Positions 44,109 to 56,868 of a stretch of DNA of 64,000 nucleotides are shown piece by piece (position 1 is the stretch's first letter; every line of letters begins with the position of its first letter). The notes under the pieces are model-generated. The model saw only the letters and a program-made list of their open reading frames with translations, had not been told where the DNA came from and did no database searches. This DNA is from Mercenaria mercenaria. Lineage: Eukaryota > Mollusca > Bivalvia > Venerida > Veneridae. The stretch covers positions 22,108,001 through 22,172,000 of the forward strand of contig NC_069365.1 in NCBI RefSeq assembly GCF_021730395.1. The letters are read 5' to 3'. Made by a program: the position numbers and the translations under genes.

Positions 44109-45842
44109 CTAAAAGAGTGCAAAATAATTTCCAAAATAATGAGTTTTCAACTTCCTTTTGAAAAGATCTATTGTGTCCGAGTTCCTTATTTCGAGAGGCA
44201 ATTCATTCCAGAGTTTAGGTCCAACAGTACCAAAACTTCTGTCGCTGACCGTTTTGCGCTTGTTGAAAGGAACAACGAAACACCCAGTAACGGAGTTTGA
44301 AGAACGCAAGTTTCTTGTCTGTGTTTGTTTTATGAGATGTTCAGAAAGATATTCTGGAGAGTTTCCAACTGAACAATTATACATGTAGGTGACTATTTTG
44401 AATGTGATTCTGGCTTTGATTGGTAGCCAGTGAAGGTCATACAGCGCTTGCTTGGAACTGTCATATTTTCTTCGATTTAGGACAAGTTTTGCACACATGT
44501 TCTAAATTCGTTGCATTTTGTTTACTTTGCTCTGAGCAAAACCATACAGAATAACATTACAAATATATAAATGGGATATCTCCAATGACAGGACAAGGGT
44601 TTCGGTAGCCTCTTTGGTAAGATATTTCCGGATACATTTTATTCTGAAGTAGTTGAGCATTGCCGTTCTACACTTTCGTTTTACATGCTCTTTTAGATTC
44701 AGGTTTTCATCTAGGAATGCACCTAGATATCGAATAAAGCTCACTGATTTCACTTCATCACCTACAATGCATACTTGGTCAATTGAACACTCAGAGAGCT
44801 GTTGCCTACTACTAAACATGATGAACTCGGTTTTGGAAGTGTTCATTTTAAGCTTCTTTTCATTCATCCAGTTGTTGATTGTTTTAGCACATTGTTCAAG
44901 TATTCGTATTGCCTGGGATTCTACTGTTGGAAATGATGGTCTAAAGCGTTTATTAGCAGTGTGGTCATCCGAAAAGCCTTAAATTGAAATCGACGGCGGA
45001 ATAACATCAAACAGTGTCCCCCGCATATGTCAAATATAGCCACGGTCCTAAGCAGATCCCTTGTGGAACGCTACAATTTAATTGGCGTGGAAATGACATA
45101 GCTGAATTGACACTTACACGACAACTTCTGGGGCGCAGATAGGAATCAACCCAGCTCAGTGCTGTTCCACGAACGCCATACTGCTTGTTTAACACATAAA
45201 CAAGAATGTCATGATCTACAGTATCAAAAGCGGCACTGAGATCAATGGCAATTATCGTTATAACTTCTTTCTTCTCCATAGCATCCAGTAAATTCTTTAC
45301 AAGACGTAACAGTGCTGATTCACAAGAATGTTTTTTCATGTAAGCAGGTTGGTTTTTTGGTAGAAGATTGTGTTGTTTACATGATCATTGAGTCTGAACA
45401 GAGCTGCTTTTTCAATTAATTTTGACAGAAACGATAGATTACTAACAGGCCTGTAGTTTGCGAATTCAAGTTCCGTTCCCATTTTCTTCAACAAAGGTCT
45501 TAAAATTGCCTGTTTGTATTTTGTTGGAAAGATGCCGTCGCGCAACGACAAATTAACCAATTTGGTTATAACAGGCAACAGCTCATTCAAGTATGATTTT
45601 AGCACTTTTGTTAGTAGAATATCAAGTTCACATGATTTTGTCTGTAGTTGGTTTATAAGTTTCCTAACTTCTTCCTCGCTCAGATTTTTAAAACTGTCAA
45701 AACAAGGAATATCTTTTTCGCATGGTTGAAACTTATCGAAATGTTTCAACGAGTCTCGAATTGTTTCGATTTTATTCATGAAATGATCTGCAAAGTTCTC
45801 AGCCAGTGTACTGTCATGTCCAGTTGGCAAAAGGTAGAATGA
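44109..45842 (-). mobile_element. 5'-truncated LINE (L2/CR1-like group), reverse transcriptase and C-terminal region
   Basis: Four consecutive minus-strand frames read along one LINE polyprotein: LPTGHDSTLAENFADHF, then ILRPLLKK with FANYRPVSNLSFLSKLIEK (RT motif 1-2 region), IIAIDLSAAFDTVDHDIL (motif A), NCSVPQGICLGPWLYLTYA (motif B), FSDDH (the motif C equivalent of YADD), FIRYLGAFLDENLNLKEHV (thumb), and a C-terminal piece with DLHWLPIKARITFKIV and FGTVGPKLWNELPLEIR. The endonuclease domain is missing upstream. Lesions: a one-base deletion in an A-run near 45350 (ending one frame at LLT), a one-base insertion in a G-run near 45020, and a stop just before FSDDH. It is inactive but fairly young, because long frames survive. 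Clade by recognised C-terminal wording only. Confidence 0.85.
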
Positions 45843-46069
45843 AACTAAATGTGCAGTTTCAATTTTTCTGAGCAGTCCTAATTGAACTGCATAATTAAAT
45901 CATTGTATTAAAGAATTAATTTATAGACAAATAAAATGTTTATGGTCTAACGGCTGCATTTTGTCTCCAAAGGACTTTTTTGACATGTATGTGATGCAAA
46001 TATGAATATCACCGTTTTTAATCAATACACCAAGCGACTAATTAGCACTATTTGAACAAACTTAGTAGA
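45843..46069. other. Non-coding flank of the LINE
   Basis: No endonuclease-coding sequence continues beyond about 45860, which marks the 5' truncation. Confidence 0.5.
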
Positions 46070-46345
46070 CGATCACTACACAAAGCTACATGCCAAATAT
46101 CTAAGATCTAGACCTTGGAGATTTTAGAAAAGTTATTAATATATAATGCTATGTAATACAAATGAACGGCGGTGCCGATTTCGAGCCTATTCGACATGAT
46201 TTGAATGTACTTTTTTAGAAGGCTACTACACAATGCTTCCTGACAGTAATCTAAGTTCCGGGACTTGAGGTTTTAGACAAGAAGATGTAACCTTAATATT
46301 TGATATGTAGCATCTTCTAGTTGTCCTCTAGAATGTTCATATTAT
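46070..46345 (+). repeat. Diverged tandem-core repeat fragment
   Basis: Two diverged units (AGACGATCACTACACAAAGC and GAAGGCTACTACACAATGC, each followed by a CCAAATATCTAAG or TAATCTAAGTTCC block and TTTTAGA(C)AA). Similar units recur at 48160-48708. Confidence 0.4.
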
Positions 46346-48150
46346 GCCCCTAAATTAAATGTGGCTCAGCCCTGGGGATCACTTCCTTTTTATATACATT
46401 TTTAACGGATTTATTTTATTAAGAAGGACCTCGGACATTTTCCTATTCAGATGGCCTATCCGATTAAGGAAAACGTGACATAGGGATAGACTTCTGAAAT
46501 GGCATAGTTATGATAGTTGAAGACCATTTCTTGATAAATGCGACTTCATTTTACATGTTTATGAACAAAAAAGAAGACTTTGTAGACATTTCTCATTCTC
46601 TTTTCTATTAAAATATGAACATAAATCATTTTTACGTTTTTAACATCTTTCCCACCAGTGACGCAACAAGATAGTTCACATGCCTTTGTAAATAATTATT
46701 ATATACGTATGCTGCAAAAATGACACTTGGTCACGGGTGGGAAAGTGTTTAAAATTGAAAAAAAACTACGTACAGGGTGTCAGCAAATAAATTTTTACAT
46801 AAATATTTGACAATTATTGCATGTGTTTTCTAATCCTTACATATATACAGCTTTATTCATTTTTGTAAATATTTCAAGCACAGAAAACACTAAATTAAAT
46901 AAATAGGGGACATAGAAAGTGAAGCTTGAAAGCAGACAGATCCTTATAAGTATATCTTATGAATTTTTCAATCAGATCTGTTACCTCTTGACAGTCTAAG
47001 TCCGTCGATTGAGTGTTATCAGGATTGAGACAACTGCATCTGCCATACGTCAAGAACCAAGCAAGTGGCATCGACATATTACCATATTACATAACTATGT
47101 GTCTTCAACGTAAACATGACAAAGAAATACAGACGAACTTTTATGGGAATAATGCCACTTAGGTGCATTTTTTTACCTTTTGTAGGACACAGTTGAAGCG
47201 AACCTAGAATGCATTTTAAGAGCAAGATTTGCTTTTATTCGATTTAGCATCCTAAACCCTAACAAAAACTACACCAGACACCATCTCATTAACTAACCTA
47301 ATTGCTTCCAGAACTTACACTGACACCCATAGAACTAATACTGACTCGCCCATAACTAACATTGACACCACCAGAATTAACATCTGTTCGCTCACACGTC
47401 TGAAATTATTTCGAAGCCAACCAAAATACTAGTAAGGACCTCAAAGAACTTACACAGACACCCCAAGAATATCTATATATATGTTGATACTAGCTAGTGA
47501 AGTTCTACTGATATAAAGTGCTATAAGTAAGGCATCCCTGAACCCGCAGTGGAATAGGCAGTCTCCTGCACCTTTCCGTTTCAACTGAAAAAGGCCAACT
47601 ACGCCAATATATGGCCAGCTACACCTCTCCATGTATTCAATAATAATCCTCCACATAATGCCCGGTCAGTATTGTACATGTGTATAAATACAGTATAGCA
47701 ATAGATGTATAGAAAATAAGCAATAGGATATGATCAATGCATCAGTGTTATCATGGGCACTCGGGTGGAAATAACTGAAATACAGTTAGGGAACAAAATG
47801 TTTTGTTCCACTCTTATTTTTTCCGTTTCGTTTATTTTGAAAAATGTCAATAAAACTGATATTCTGCATGGTATCAGTTTATATATTGTGTTAAAATATT
47901 TCATATTAGACATACCTAAAATACCAAAGCTTATTTTAACTAAAAATACACATTTTAAACTTTTCAAAAATATGACCCTTAGTTACAAACTGTTCGAATA
48001 TCAAGAAAACGAATATAAAATAAAACCACTTTTTGTGACAGTTTGATAGGAATATATAACTTATTTATCAGTATTTGAAGCTGTTTTATAAAACTATCAG
48101 CTACTGAAGTCAAGAAATAACATTGAACTTAGGGCAAAATCCCTAACATA
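46346..48150. other. Non-coding sequence
   Basis: No exon or defined element recognised. A 97-codon frame at 47753-48046 overlaps a 77-codon frame on the other strand; both look like chance. Confidence 0.4.
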
Positions 48151-48936
48151 ATGTCCGATGTCCTTTCTTGTCTAAAACCGTTATGTCCATAGCTTAGGAA
48201 TTTGTCATGTAACACTGTATTGTGGTCCTCTTAGTCTACCAAGTTAGCTCATATCATGTCCCTAATGTTTTACAATGCCTTATATAAAAATGTTGTTTTT
48301 TGATCTTCTTGTCTATAGCCGCAATGCCTATGTATTTAATACTTGGTACGTGGCTTTGTGTGGTGGTTCTCTAACTAGTTTGTTAAAATGGCCTCACTCG
48401 GATATCACCTTTTGATAAAAGTCTGAAATAGTTTTAAAAAAGTTCTCTAAAACTTCAAGTCTTGTAACTTAGATAATTTGCATATAGTATTGTGTAGTGA
48501 TTTTCTACCAGGTGAGTTTAAATTATGCCTTTTAGGTTAACATTTGCTCCACTCGGGTCACAACTTTTACGTATACTTTCGTAGGAAAAACTTTAAAAAT
48601 CATCTGCAGAAAAAGCTGCAAAAGTCTAAGCTTAGACATTTGATATGTAGTACCGTCTAGTGGTCCTTTACTAAGTTTGTTCAAATCATACCCATAGGTC
48701 AAAACTTGCCGGTGTAATGAAGTATTTCGTCCCCCATAGAATAATGACCCCCCGGTCATTATACTATAGAAAAAGTGACCCACCGGTCATAGTATTATGA
48801 CCTAAAGATCATAGTACTATGACTCCCCCACGTGAAGTAAACTGAACCTCACGACGAATATTGACTTCCATAAAAAAACGACCCCCGGTCATTTGGTCAA
48901 ATTTAGTAATAACTCATGTATCTAAGGCCTAATTGC

Positions 48937-49060
48937 TGCATTTTATGCCCCCACTCGGGGGGCATATAGATTTGCCCTTGTCCGTCCGTCCGTCCATCCT
49001 TACGTTTGACCATTAGCCCCAGATACCATCACTTGACACAGAAATCAGAGCATTCCGCAA
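48937..49060 (+). repeat. Helentron-like head fragment
   Basis: TTATGCCCCCACTCGGGGGGCATATAG begins with a small hairpin (TGCCCCC/GGGGGCA) and runs into TGTCCGTCCGTCCGTCC, the usual 5' part of these mollusc elements. No tandem core follows. Inserted within the 48709-50075 transposon. Confidence 0.45.
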
Positions 49061-49295
49061 CGGGAAAAGGGATTCTATTTCTAGACGCTGTATCTTGGTG
49101 TATACATTTTTTTTTCAGGAAAATAACAATTCACAATACGTTCACAAAACACACCAGTGTCAATAATCCCTGCACACTTCGGTATGAAGTAATTCTTCAG
49201 AAGAAAACTGCACAAGAAACTGCTAGCATAGAACTTAGTATTAATAGAAGTTGCAATACTTAGCAGTGGCAGTAAAGTACGGTAGCGGCAACAAT

Positions 49296-49580
49296 AGAAA
49301 GTAGTAGTAGTGGTAGTAGCAGTAGTAGTAGTAGTGGCAGTGGTAGTGGCAGCAGCAGCAGCAGAGGAATAAGTGACAGCAACAACAGCAGCAGGAGAAG
49401 AAGAGGTAGATGTATAAGACGTATTAGTGGAAGCAGGTATAGTAGTATCAGTAGTAGCAGTTGTAGTAGTAGTAGTAGAAGTAGTAGTAGTAGAAGTAGT
49501 AGTAGTTGTAGAAGAAGAAGAAGAAGTACATGTAGTAATAGCAATAGAAGTAGCGGCACAGTAGTAGTAGTAGTAGTACA
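49296..49580 (+). repeat. Long imperfect (AGT)n/(AGC)n microsatellite
   Basis: Nearly 300 bases of AGT, AGC and AGA triplets. All open frames here (poly-Thr/Ser and poly-Leu on the minus strand) are products of this repeat. Confidence 0.93.
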
Positions 49581-50075
49581 ATCAAAATGTTAACTATTGG
49601 CAATGGAGGGTATTAGAGTTGTAGATCTAGTAAAATTGTCCGTTAGGTTTGGAGGGGATCACTTTTTAATAGATATTATCGTTGAAAGTCTTTTTAGGAG
49701 CCGGTGTTTTACCCGGACAGAGTAACTTTTTTAAATAGAATAATGTCCGGGAATCGATATTGTATGAGAGTTCGAATGTATAATTTCGACAGTGAGTATT
49801 TTACATAGAAGGAGTCCCTTTTTCTATAGAATAATAATCGGGGTCGTTATTCTATGAGATTCGAAGGGAGTCATCTTTAGGGAGTCAGTATTTTACTTGG
49901 AGGGGTCAGTTTTTCTATAGAATAATGACCGGGGGTCGTTATTCTATAAAGTTTTCAAAGGGAGTCACTTTTTTATAAGGGGAGTCAATATTTTACAGGA
50001 AAGGAGTCACATTTTCTATAGAATAATGACCGAGGGTCGTTATTCTATGGGGGTCGAAATACTTCATTACACTGG

Positions 50076-52616
50076 CCTTAGTGGTCATTTGTTTTACATA
50101 GTCCCATATAGAAAGAAAATGGACCATCAGGTGAATTATTGGTAACGAATAATTGTGGAAAGTGCATTTTACGATTTATATTCTCATTTTAAGGACGAAT
50201 CATATCGTTTCAGAAAAGTCAATATGTTAATTTTACATTTCTTGTTCCTGTCCATTCAAGTGCAAGTGACAATCTGCCAAACATTGCATATGTTGGATTC
50301 TTAGTAAATATGATTAAATCACATATTTCGTTTATGTTTCAATTGATGGAAGTGCGTATGATAGCAAATACATAAAAATATAGTTTAAAACTAGAATCAT
50401 AATTAAACCTTTGAACTATCTCTGGACACCTTTACCGGTTTCTAAGTGATATGTCAACAAAATGACAATTCTTTAGTAGCTCTAGTATAACAAAATGTAT
50501 TTGTTTGATGTTCACTTTCCAGACCCTATCAGTGGTTAAGTGTTATCCTGCTAAACATTAAAATAATCAATGGTAATGTAAATATATACGCGATGATTAT
50601 CATATATAGCCACTTATAAATATAGCCACTTATCGTGTAACCAGACAAGGTCCACACTACCTGTTCAACCTCTTTTATGAGAACGGAACAGCTTTTTGCA
50701 AGAAAAGTCAGTCTAAGAGACTACATAGAATTTAGAATTTCAGTTTGGATTGCGACATACTATTTGACAAAAACCGCTTTTACCAGTTAAACGTTTCGAG
50801 CAAAATTGAATTCACAAACAGTCTTGTTTTCTATCTGTTCGGAAAAAAGAAATTACTTGCTTCAGGTACTGTACAAAATTTAGATAAAGTTTAATCTTCA
50901 GCTAAATGTATTAAACGTTAACAAACAAACAGAAGTTGGTGCTACCTCCACATAGGATATTTGTCATAGCTACAGGAAAGCATGGCAGTATTCATAAAAG
51001 TATTTGATTTCGCGTTATAACGTTTTTATATTGTTCTTTTTAAGCTGAAAAACAGCTTACAAACTGAAAACCATATATAATGTATGTGTGTACATAGTTT
51101 ACATAGCGTCGCGATTAAATCAAACAAATAGTGTGCATCAAAAATTAAACGCCACTTGTTTCCACGTTAAAGGCAAAAATACAGTATAAATTTGCTTAAT
51201 CTACTTTTGATCTCAGTTGTACACAAACATATACATACATTAACCTACCTATCTAAATAAGTATTTTGCAATATGTAAATATAGTAATAAAGTCAGTAAC
51301 ACCGATACGTTTCAATCAAGCGTATTACTGGGCATAATTACTATTTTCCCAAAGAAACATTACACTAGAAGGAAAAGACCATGTGATTACACTAGATGGA
51401 AGAGACCATGTGAAAGTGGCTAAAAATAAATCTGATTGGAAGATATTACAAACTGTGAAAAATATCAAAGTTCGAAAAAGTTTATACATGTAAATTTATT
51501 TCAGTTATGTACATGCATTATACCCTGTCTTCAAGTGTTAGTGTTAAACATGTGTAAATCTTTGTTGTAAATATTGACAGTCATATCAAATGTATTACAA
51601 AATCAGATAAGGTTAAAGGGTAAAGCATTTGGTTTTCCAGTATTTAAAATTTTCAAAACATTGTGAAATCCAAAAACATACTTAGGGTTAAATTTACGAA
51701 AATGGGGAATCACCGAAAAAAGAGGAATACTATTATACTTATAAACAAATTTTCTGTTTCGATTCGGCACTGAATGGTTTAGTTGTGTACAAGTAAGTAG
51801 ATTGCAATTAATGCCTTCTATATTTTGATTGACATTCAGAGTATATATACTGTAAAAATAACCAGTTCTTAATTATCTGATTAGCAAACTTATTAAATAA
51901 TACGTTTGTATTATGTCTTTTCTAGTAGATAATATTGTACAGTTAACGTATGATAATGCACCTCAGCATAATATTGAGTAGAAAAAGAGTTATTTTATAG
52001 TTAGTATACGTATAATAAGTTTGAAAATTAAGAAAATATTTTTGGAAAGTAATTCAGCATTTTTATCAACACGAAGAGGTTATGTACAGTAATTATTTTA
52101 GAATATCTAAAGTCCCGTTGTTATTAAGCCAAAATGTAACACGGTGTATATTTCAGAAAATATAGATCCTGTAAGTTTCGGTGCGGGGGTCGTTGCAGGC
52201 TGTGGTAAGCATATCTTTTACTGTCACTTTTAGAAGAGTTAAAACTCTATTGTCAGAACTTAAATACCTTATTACCTAAATGTTTTTTGCACTGCTCAAC
52301 ATTACATGTAAGTTCAAACTTTGGATATGGCAATAACTATAGAATATTTTGACAACACTCAACGAGTAGTAAAAATATGAAGAATAGTGGATCCAGTAAT
52401 TTCTTTAAAAAGGCGTCCATTTGAATGTTTGTTTGTCCGTCTGTCTGTCAGTGGCCAAATATGACCCTTAAATTCACATAAGAATATTTCGCAAAACCTT
52501 GTACATGTATTAGTAACTTTTTTCTTGTTCCGGTTGTTTGTATTAAATGTTTTTATTTTAGTTATATGTAGAACGATCTACTCACCCAGTACAGCTGTCA
52601 ATATATATTTCATTAA
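50076..52616. other. AT-rich non-coding sequence
   Basis: Nothing recognised beyond a short CCGTCTGTCTGTC repeat-type fragment near 52437. Confidence 0.4.
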
Positions 52617-53894
52617 GGAGGTAGTATACCTACTTTCTATTGTAAATTTCTTTTATTTCTGTCCCTTCAAGTACAATTTTTATTCAGGTTTGAAGTGCAT
52701 GACCATCCAAAGGTCCCTTATATTGAAATAAGACGGAAAATAGGGATAATTTACACTTTTCAGTGTAATTTGGTCTCACAGTTATCCAAATCTGCATAGC
52801 TGATCATGTTATTAGTATGCGCGTAAACTTTATGATATAAGCTTAAATGTTTATGTCGTGGGAGGTCGTGTTTCCAAGGTAACACATTTTCTCTCATTTT
52901 GAACAACTGTGTATGATAACGGGTCTTTCGACGGCTTGAGGGCCATTCTGTTAATGACCAACATGGAATATTTGGGTAATATTATTAGCAGAATACCAAA
53001 CATCTTACATGGTTCCCCATTTTACTTAACGTTTAAAGTTACCTTGGCATCAGAAATGTTTAAAGTATCTTATATCTTGCATTTTATCGTAATTTCTTAA
53101 AACATATACAGTTATCTTTCTTGTATAATATAGCTTCAAAACAATTTAACAAGTAAGTAATATATTCGTGTTACTTGCATTTACATTTGTTTAATTTAAC
53201 AAATTCTTACAGCAGTACCCCTAGTCTGAAATTTTTATTGTAAAAGCATTGTTCTTGCAAATATTATTCTCAAGGATAGTGTTGAAATAGAGATATATAG
53301 CTGAAGCTCAGCTTCTTAAAAAGACCAGTGTCAACGGCTTAATTTTTTTTATATAGATACACATGTATGTAGGTTAAGGGATTCGTTTCCAAGGTAACAT
53401 TAATTTGATTCAAGAACTTATTATTTTCTACTGACATTTGAGCAAGTTTATAGCACAGTTTAAGTCTATAAATTCCAAATTATCAATAGAAATTACAAAT
53501 CAAACTACCAAATTTTTATTTGAAAAATGGGCATAAGAAGTAGCCTTTCACCCTGCTTTAGTTCCAATAACATTAGATTCTTACATTCTGCATAACATTT
53601 CAATATACATTGTAACTACATAAAAGCCAAAAAATATTGATCGTTACTCCCAGCGAAAGACTCATACAAATATTTCGGAAAATTATGACTGTTTAAAATT
53701 GTTCAGTTAAAAGTAGAAATGCTCGGAATTATGTACGTTCAAACAAAAAGCTATTATTTTGCGCGGTTACTGACACGTAACGCCATGACGTCAATGGTGT
53801 CATGCTTTGTAGCGTTTCTGTGATATTTTACAAATTATTTCACCATCATTAAACTATTAAGCATCAGCTTAGAGACAGGTTAATGATTTTTATA

Positions 53895-53956
53895 CAAACT
53901 GACTCCTATATAACCCCCAAACATGTTTGTTTGGGGGCTATATAGGAGTCAGTTTG
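53895..53956. repeat. Near-perfect 29-bp palindrome
   Basis: CAAACTGACTCCTATATAAC and CCCCAAACA (53895-53923) mirror 53928-53956 with one mismatch and a 4-base loop. The right half is the usual head of the following tandem-core repeat; the left half is a second, outward-facing copy. Confidence 0.85.
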
Positions 53957-54755
53957 CCGCGTCACGTCGCGTCGCGTCCCATCTATATCTCATTTATTAT
54001 TAAATGGATTTGATTCAAACTTAAAATAGATGTTCCACCTTATCACCCACATCATGTGACACAATGTGCATAACTTTGACACCAATTTTTGATGAATTAT
54101 GCTCCCTTTTACATAGAATTTAAGGTAAATTTTGATGCATTTTCACTATATCTCGGTTATTTCTAAATGGATTTGATTCAAACCTAAAATAGGTATTCCA
54201 ACTTATCGCCCACATCATGTGACACAATGTGAATAACTTTGCCACCAAAATTTTATGAATTATGCCCCCTTGTACTTAGAATTTAAGGTAAATCTTGATG
54301 CATTTTCACTATATCACAGTTACTACGAAATGCATTTGTTTCAAACTTGAAGTAGTTGTTCCACACTATCACCCACATCATATGACACAAGATGCATAAC
54401 TCTTGCACCAATATTTCCTGAATTATGTCCCCTTTGTGCTTAGAATTATACTTGTATAGTGTTTTGATACACTTTATCTCTACCGCTATTATTATTTGAT
54501 ATTTTTAACACGGACTCAAGTTATTGCTCAAATTTCGTCCACCATTGGAGTCATTAAACACTCCAGTGACAGTTCTTGACAGATTGACAGATTTAAATGC
54601 TTTTAGAAACACAGGTATAACATCATAAAATACAGGTCAAGTTCGATTTAAATTGCACCTTCTTGTGGCCATGTCTTTCTTATGATTGCCATTCCTCTGT
54701 GACAAGACCGTATTGTGGGGATATTCGTCACTCCTGTGACAGTTCTAGTTTAAGA
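53928..54755 (+). mobile_element. Helentron-like tandem-core repeat
   Basis: Head TGTTTGGGGGCTATATAGGA, then CGTCACGTCGCGTCGCGTCC, then three units of about 160 bp with ATGGATTTGATTCAAAC, CATCATGTGACACAATGTG and GAATTATGCCCCCTT. The end has a stem, GTCACTCCTGTGAC, followed by AGTTCTAGTTT, the hairpin-plus-T-rich terminus of these elements. Another similar terminus fragment occurs at about 54537-54580. Confidence 0.6.
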
Positions 54756-54843
54756 AAAATAAATATACAAACACATTTATTTTGTCGTTAGCGTTGTCAC
54801 GTTATCATGCGCACATACAAATGTTAATATACTACCTCCTTAA

Positions 54844-56868
54844 TGTGACAGTACGTGGTTAAAAGTTGTCTCATAACTTTGTCGTAAAATATCCCAGTAT
54901 TTTTTAATTAGCTTTGCAGGTCTTACTTGCAAACCCCTATTGAATGTGAAAATAAATCGCTTCTTTAAATTGACAAATCAAAAGCTATTTAAATAGATTT
55001 AATAGTAAACGTATTTATAAAATAAAATCTGTAAGAAGATTAAAGTCTGTAAAGTCGAATAATCTCACTGTTAAAACATACTAGGAAAATGCGTCATGTT
55101 TTATTAACACAAATTCCGTATTTAGATGAATAAATGGCACTAAGACTTTCTATTCATAAATTATCTAGTACATGTATTTTACACTTAGAATATCGCGCTC
55201 TGTGATGAAATATTAATCTCTGTTCAAAAGGTAAATTTAACTTGAACCAGCTTATATATAATGTTTAAATGTGTACTATATTTACTTTAGGTTTCAATAG
55301 ATGCCAATTACTTGCTTAGATACTTAGATAAACATTGTTTCAAAAATCTGTTCGAATGCTTTTGGTGATCATTCTCCGCATTAAACATACATGAATCTTA
55401 GGTTAGTGGTGTGGTTGGTAGATCTAGTTATGAGGTGATTTATTTCGGTGTTTATGCTACATGAACGACAAAATAGAATCGGCAAATTTATGTATTGCGC
55501 TAGCATGACCACCTAAAAATTTCATTTCTTATATTTACATTATATTTCCCTTCCATTTGTAAACAAGATTATATTATAAACTGCACACATTTAACATTAA
55601 ATCAGCTTCCCGGCCATTGTGTACACCAGACGGGACAACTGCAATGTCATCTAAGAAACGTTCTACTTGACTTTATGCGGACGTCGTCAAAACAGCGGTC
55701 CATTTTCACCAAGCAGCGTTGACGTCTTTCACGCCTTTTCTTTGCTGTTTATACGAAATAAACGTCATAATGGTCCATGGAAAAGAATAGGGCGACTGTA
55801 AATATTTGACTTTGTTCTTAAGAAAAGAAAAAAATGTAAACTACAAATTAAAATAAAATGATGAAATTCGTTCTGAATATATGTTGAAATCAAATATGTA
55901 TGCTTTCACAATTCCCGTATTTCATTTATGCTGTCCGTACCTATTTCACGAAAATTTCCCCTACAATTGAAAATAATAATAAATATTTGCATGTTCATAT
56001 GTTGTCCATATTTTAAAGCTTAAAATATTCCTGAATCAATTTTCAAGCTTTATTTAAGCAGTTACTGTGAAAACACCTTTCGAGCGATGAAAAATGTAGA
56101 ATTTATTCGCTTTTTCTTTCATCATATTTGTTCGGTGAAATATTATTTTACATCGTGTCCTTACAGACACATGAGACAGTTTTCTATATGTATGTAGGCA
56201 AATTGTTTCCTACAGACAGAATTTCTTTAAACTTTGTTTACTGACAAAAATATGTATAAAAAATCATCGGTACCGGTGTGTCTTTCCACATTGTCACGTG
56301 TTCCATGTTTTTCATGTAATGGTCCGTATTTCCTTCATGTTCTATGTCTTGTTCTAACAAGCTAATGAATTACATAAACCCAAATGACTCCATTAAGGAA
56401 AATTGTTCCCTTTCCCGTAGCTTGTTGATAGTATATCAGAATATGTACTTCATAAATTTGTCAGTCTCAATGATGTTGAACATCATCAATTATATTGAAC
56501 ATTATCATAATAAACGGGCCGCTGACAGCTAACAATTAATTGTAATAACTAATGAAAGATAGAGAGGTTGTTATCTATACATACACTGCTTAACTGATTT
56601 CATTTTAGGAGGCTGCAAATGCAAATGTAAAAAATAACTGATATAAATGTTCATTTCGGAAGTCAGTGTCCAAGTTGTGAAGACCGCTGACTTCAAATCA
56701 CTCAAATTTACAACATTGCTTTGTTTGTAGAATTATTTCATTTAAGACAGCCATCAAGTTTGCTAGCAAAAGGTCAATGATTCTACCAAGGCAGCAGCCA
56801 GTGCCTGAAATGGTGTCTGGAAGGGCATGATGTCTGCATTTTATCTCTTCAAGTATGATATTTTTCAG
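54844..56868. other. Non-coding sequence upstream of the 57 kb gene
   Basis: No convincing upstream exon was found. A possible 18-base micro-exon at 56610-56627 (acceptor TTTTAG, donor GTAAAA) would join in phase to the exon at 56869, but this is weak. Confidence 0.35.

Larger units (their letters stand above)
48709..50075. mobile_element. Palindrome-rich DNA transposon, 1.37 kb, non-autonomous
   Basis: Terminal inverted repeats of about 65 bp: GGTGTAATGAAGTATTTCG at left and its near complement ending CATTACACTGG at right, both running into CCCCCATAGAATAA(T/C)GACC. Subterminal arms are filled with variants of the palindrome CTATAGAATAATGACC GGGGGTCGTTATTCTAT. At least four lie on the right (about 49830, 49915, 50018 and a degenerate one near 49735) and two or three on the left (48735-48830). 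GCC on both sides may be a 3 bp target duplication. The middle carries another repeat head and a long (AGT)n tract. No transposase. Confidence 0.72.
52617..54839. mobile_element. TTAA-flanked element with GGAGGTAGTATA ends, 2.2 kb, nested insertions
   Basis: The left end GGAGGTAGTATAC and right end ATACTACCTCC are inverted repeats, each flanked by TTAA (52613-52616 and 54840-54843). TTAA target duplication points to piggyBac or Kolobok. The element has no recognised transposase. About 0.9 kb of it is a second, Helentron-like repeat (about 53895-54770). Confidence 0.6.

Noticed and set aside
49081-49581. Minus-strand frames of 166 and 99 codons (poly-Thr/Ser and poly-Leu)
   Set aside because: Both are produced by the (AGT)n/(AGC)n tract in two frames.
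48709-50075. hAT assignment from the CAGTG-like right terminus
   Set aside because: No 8 bp target duplication is present and the left terminus reads CGGTG, so the superfamily was left open.
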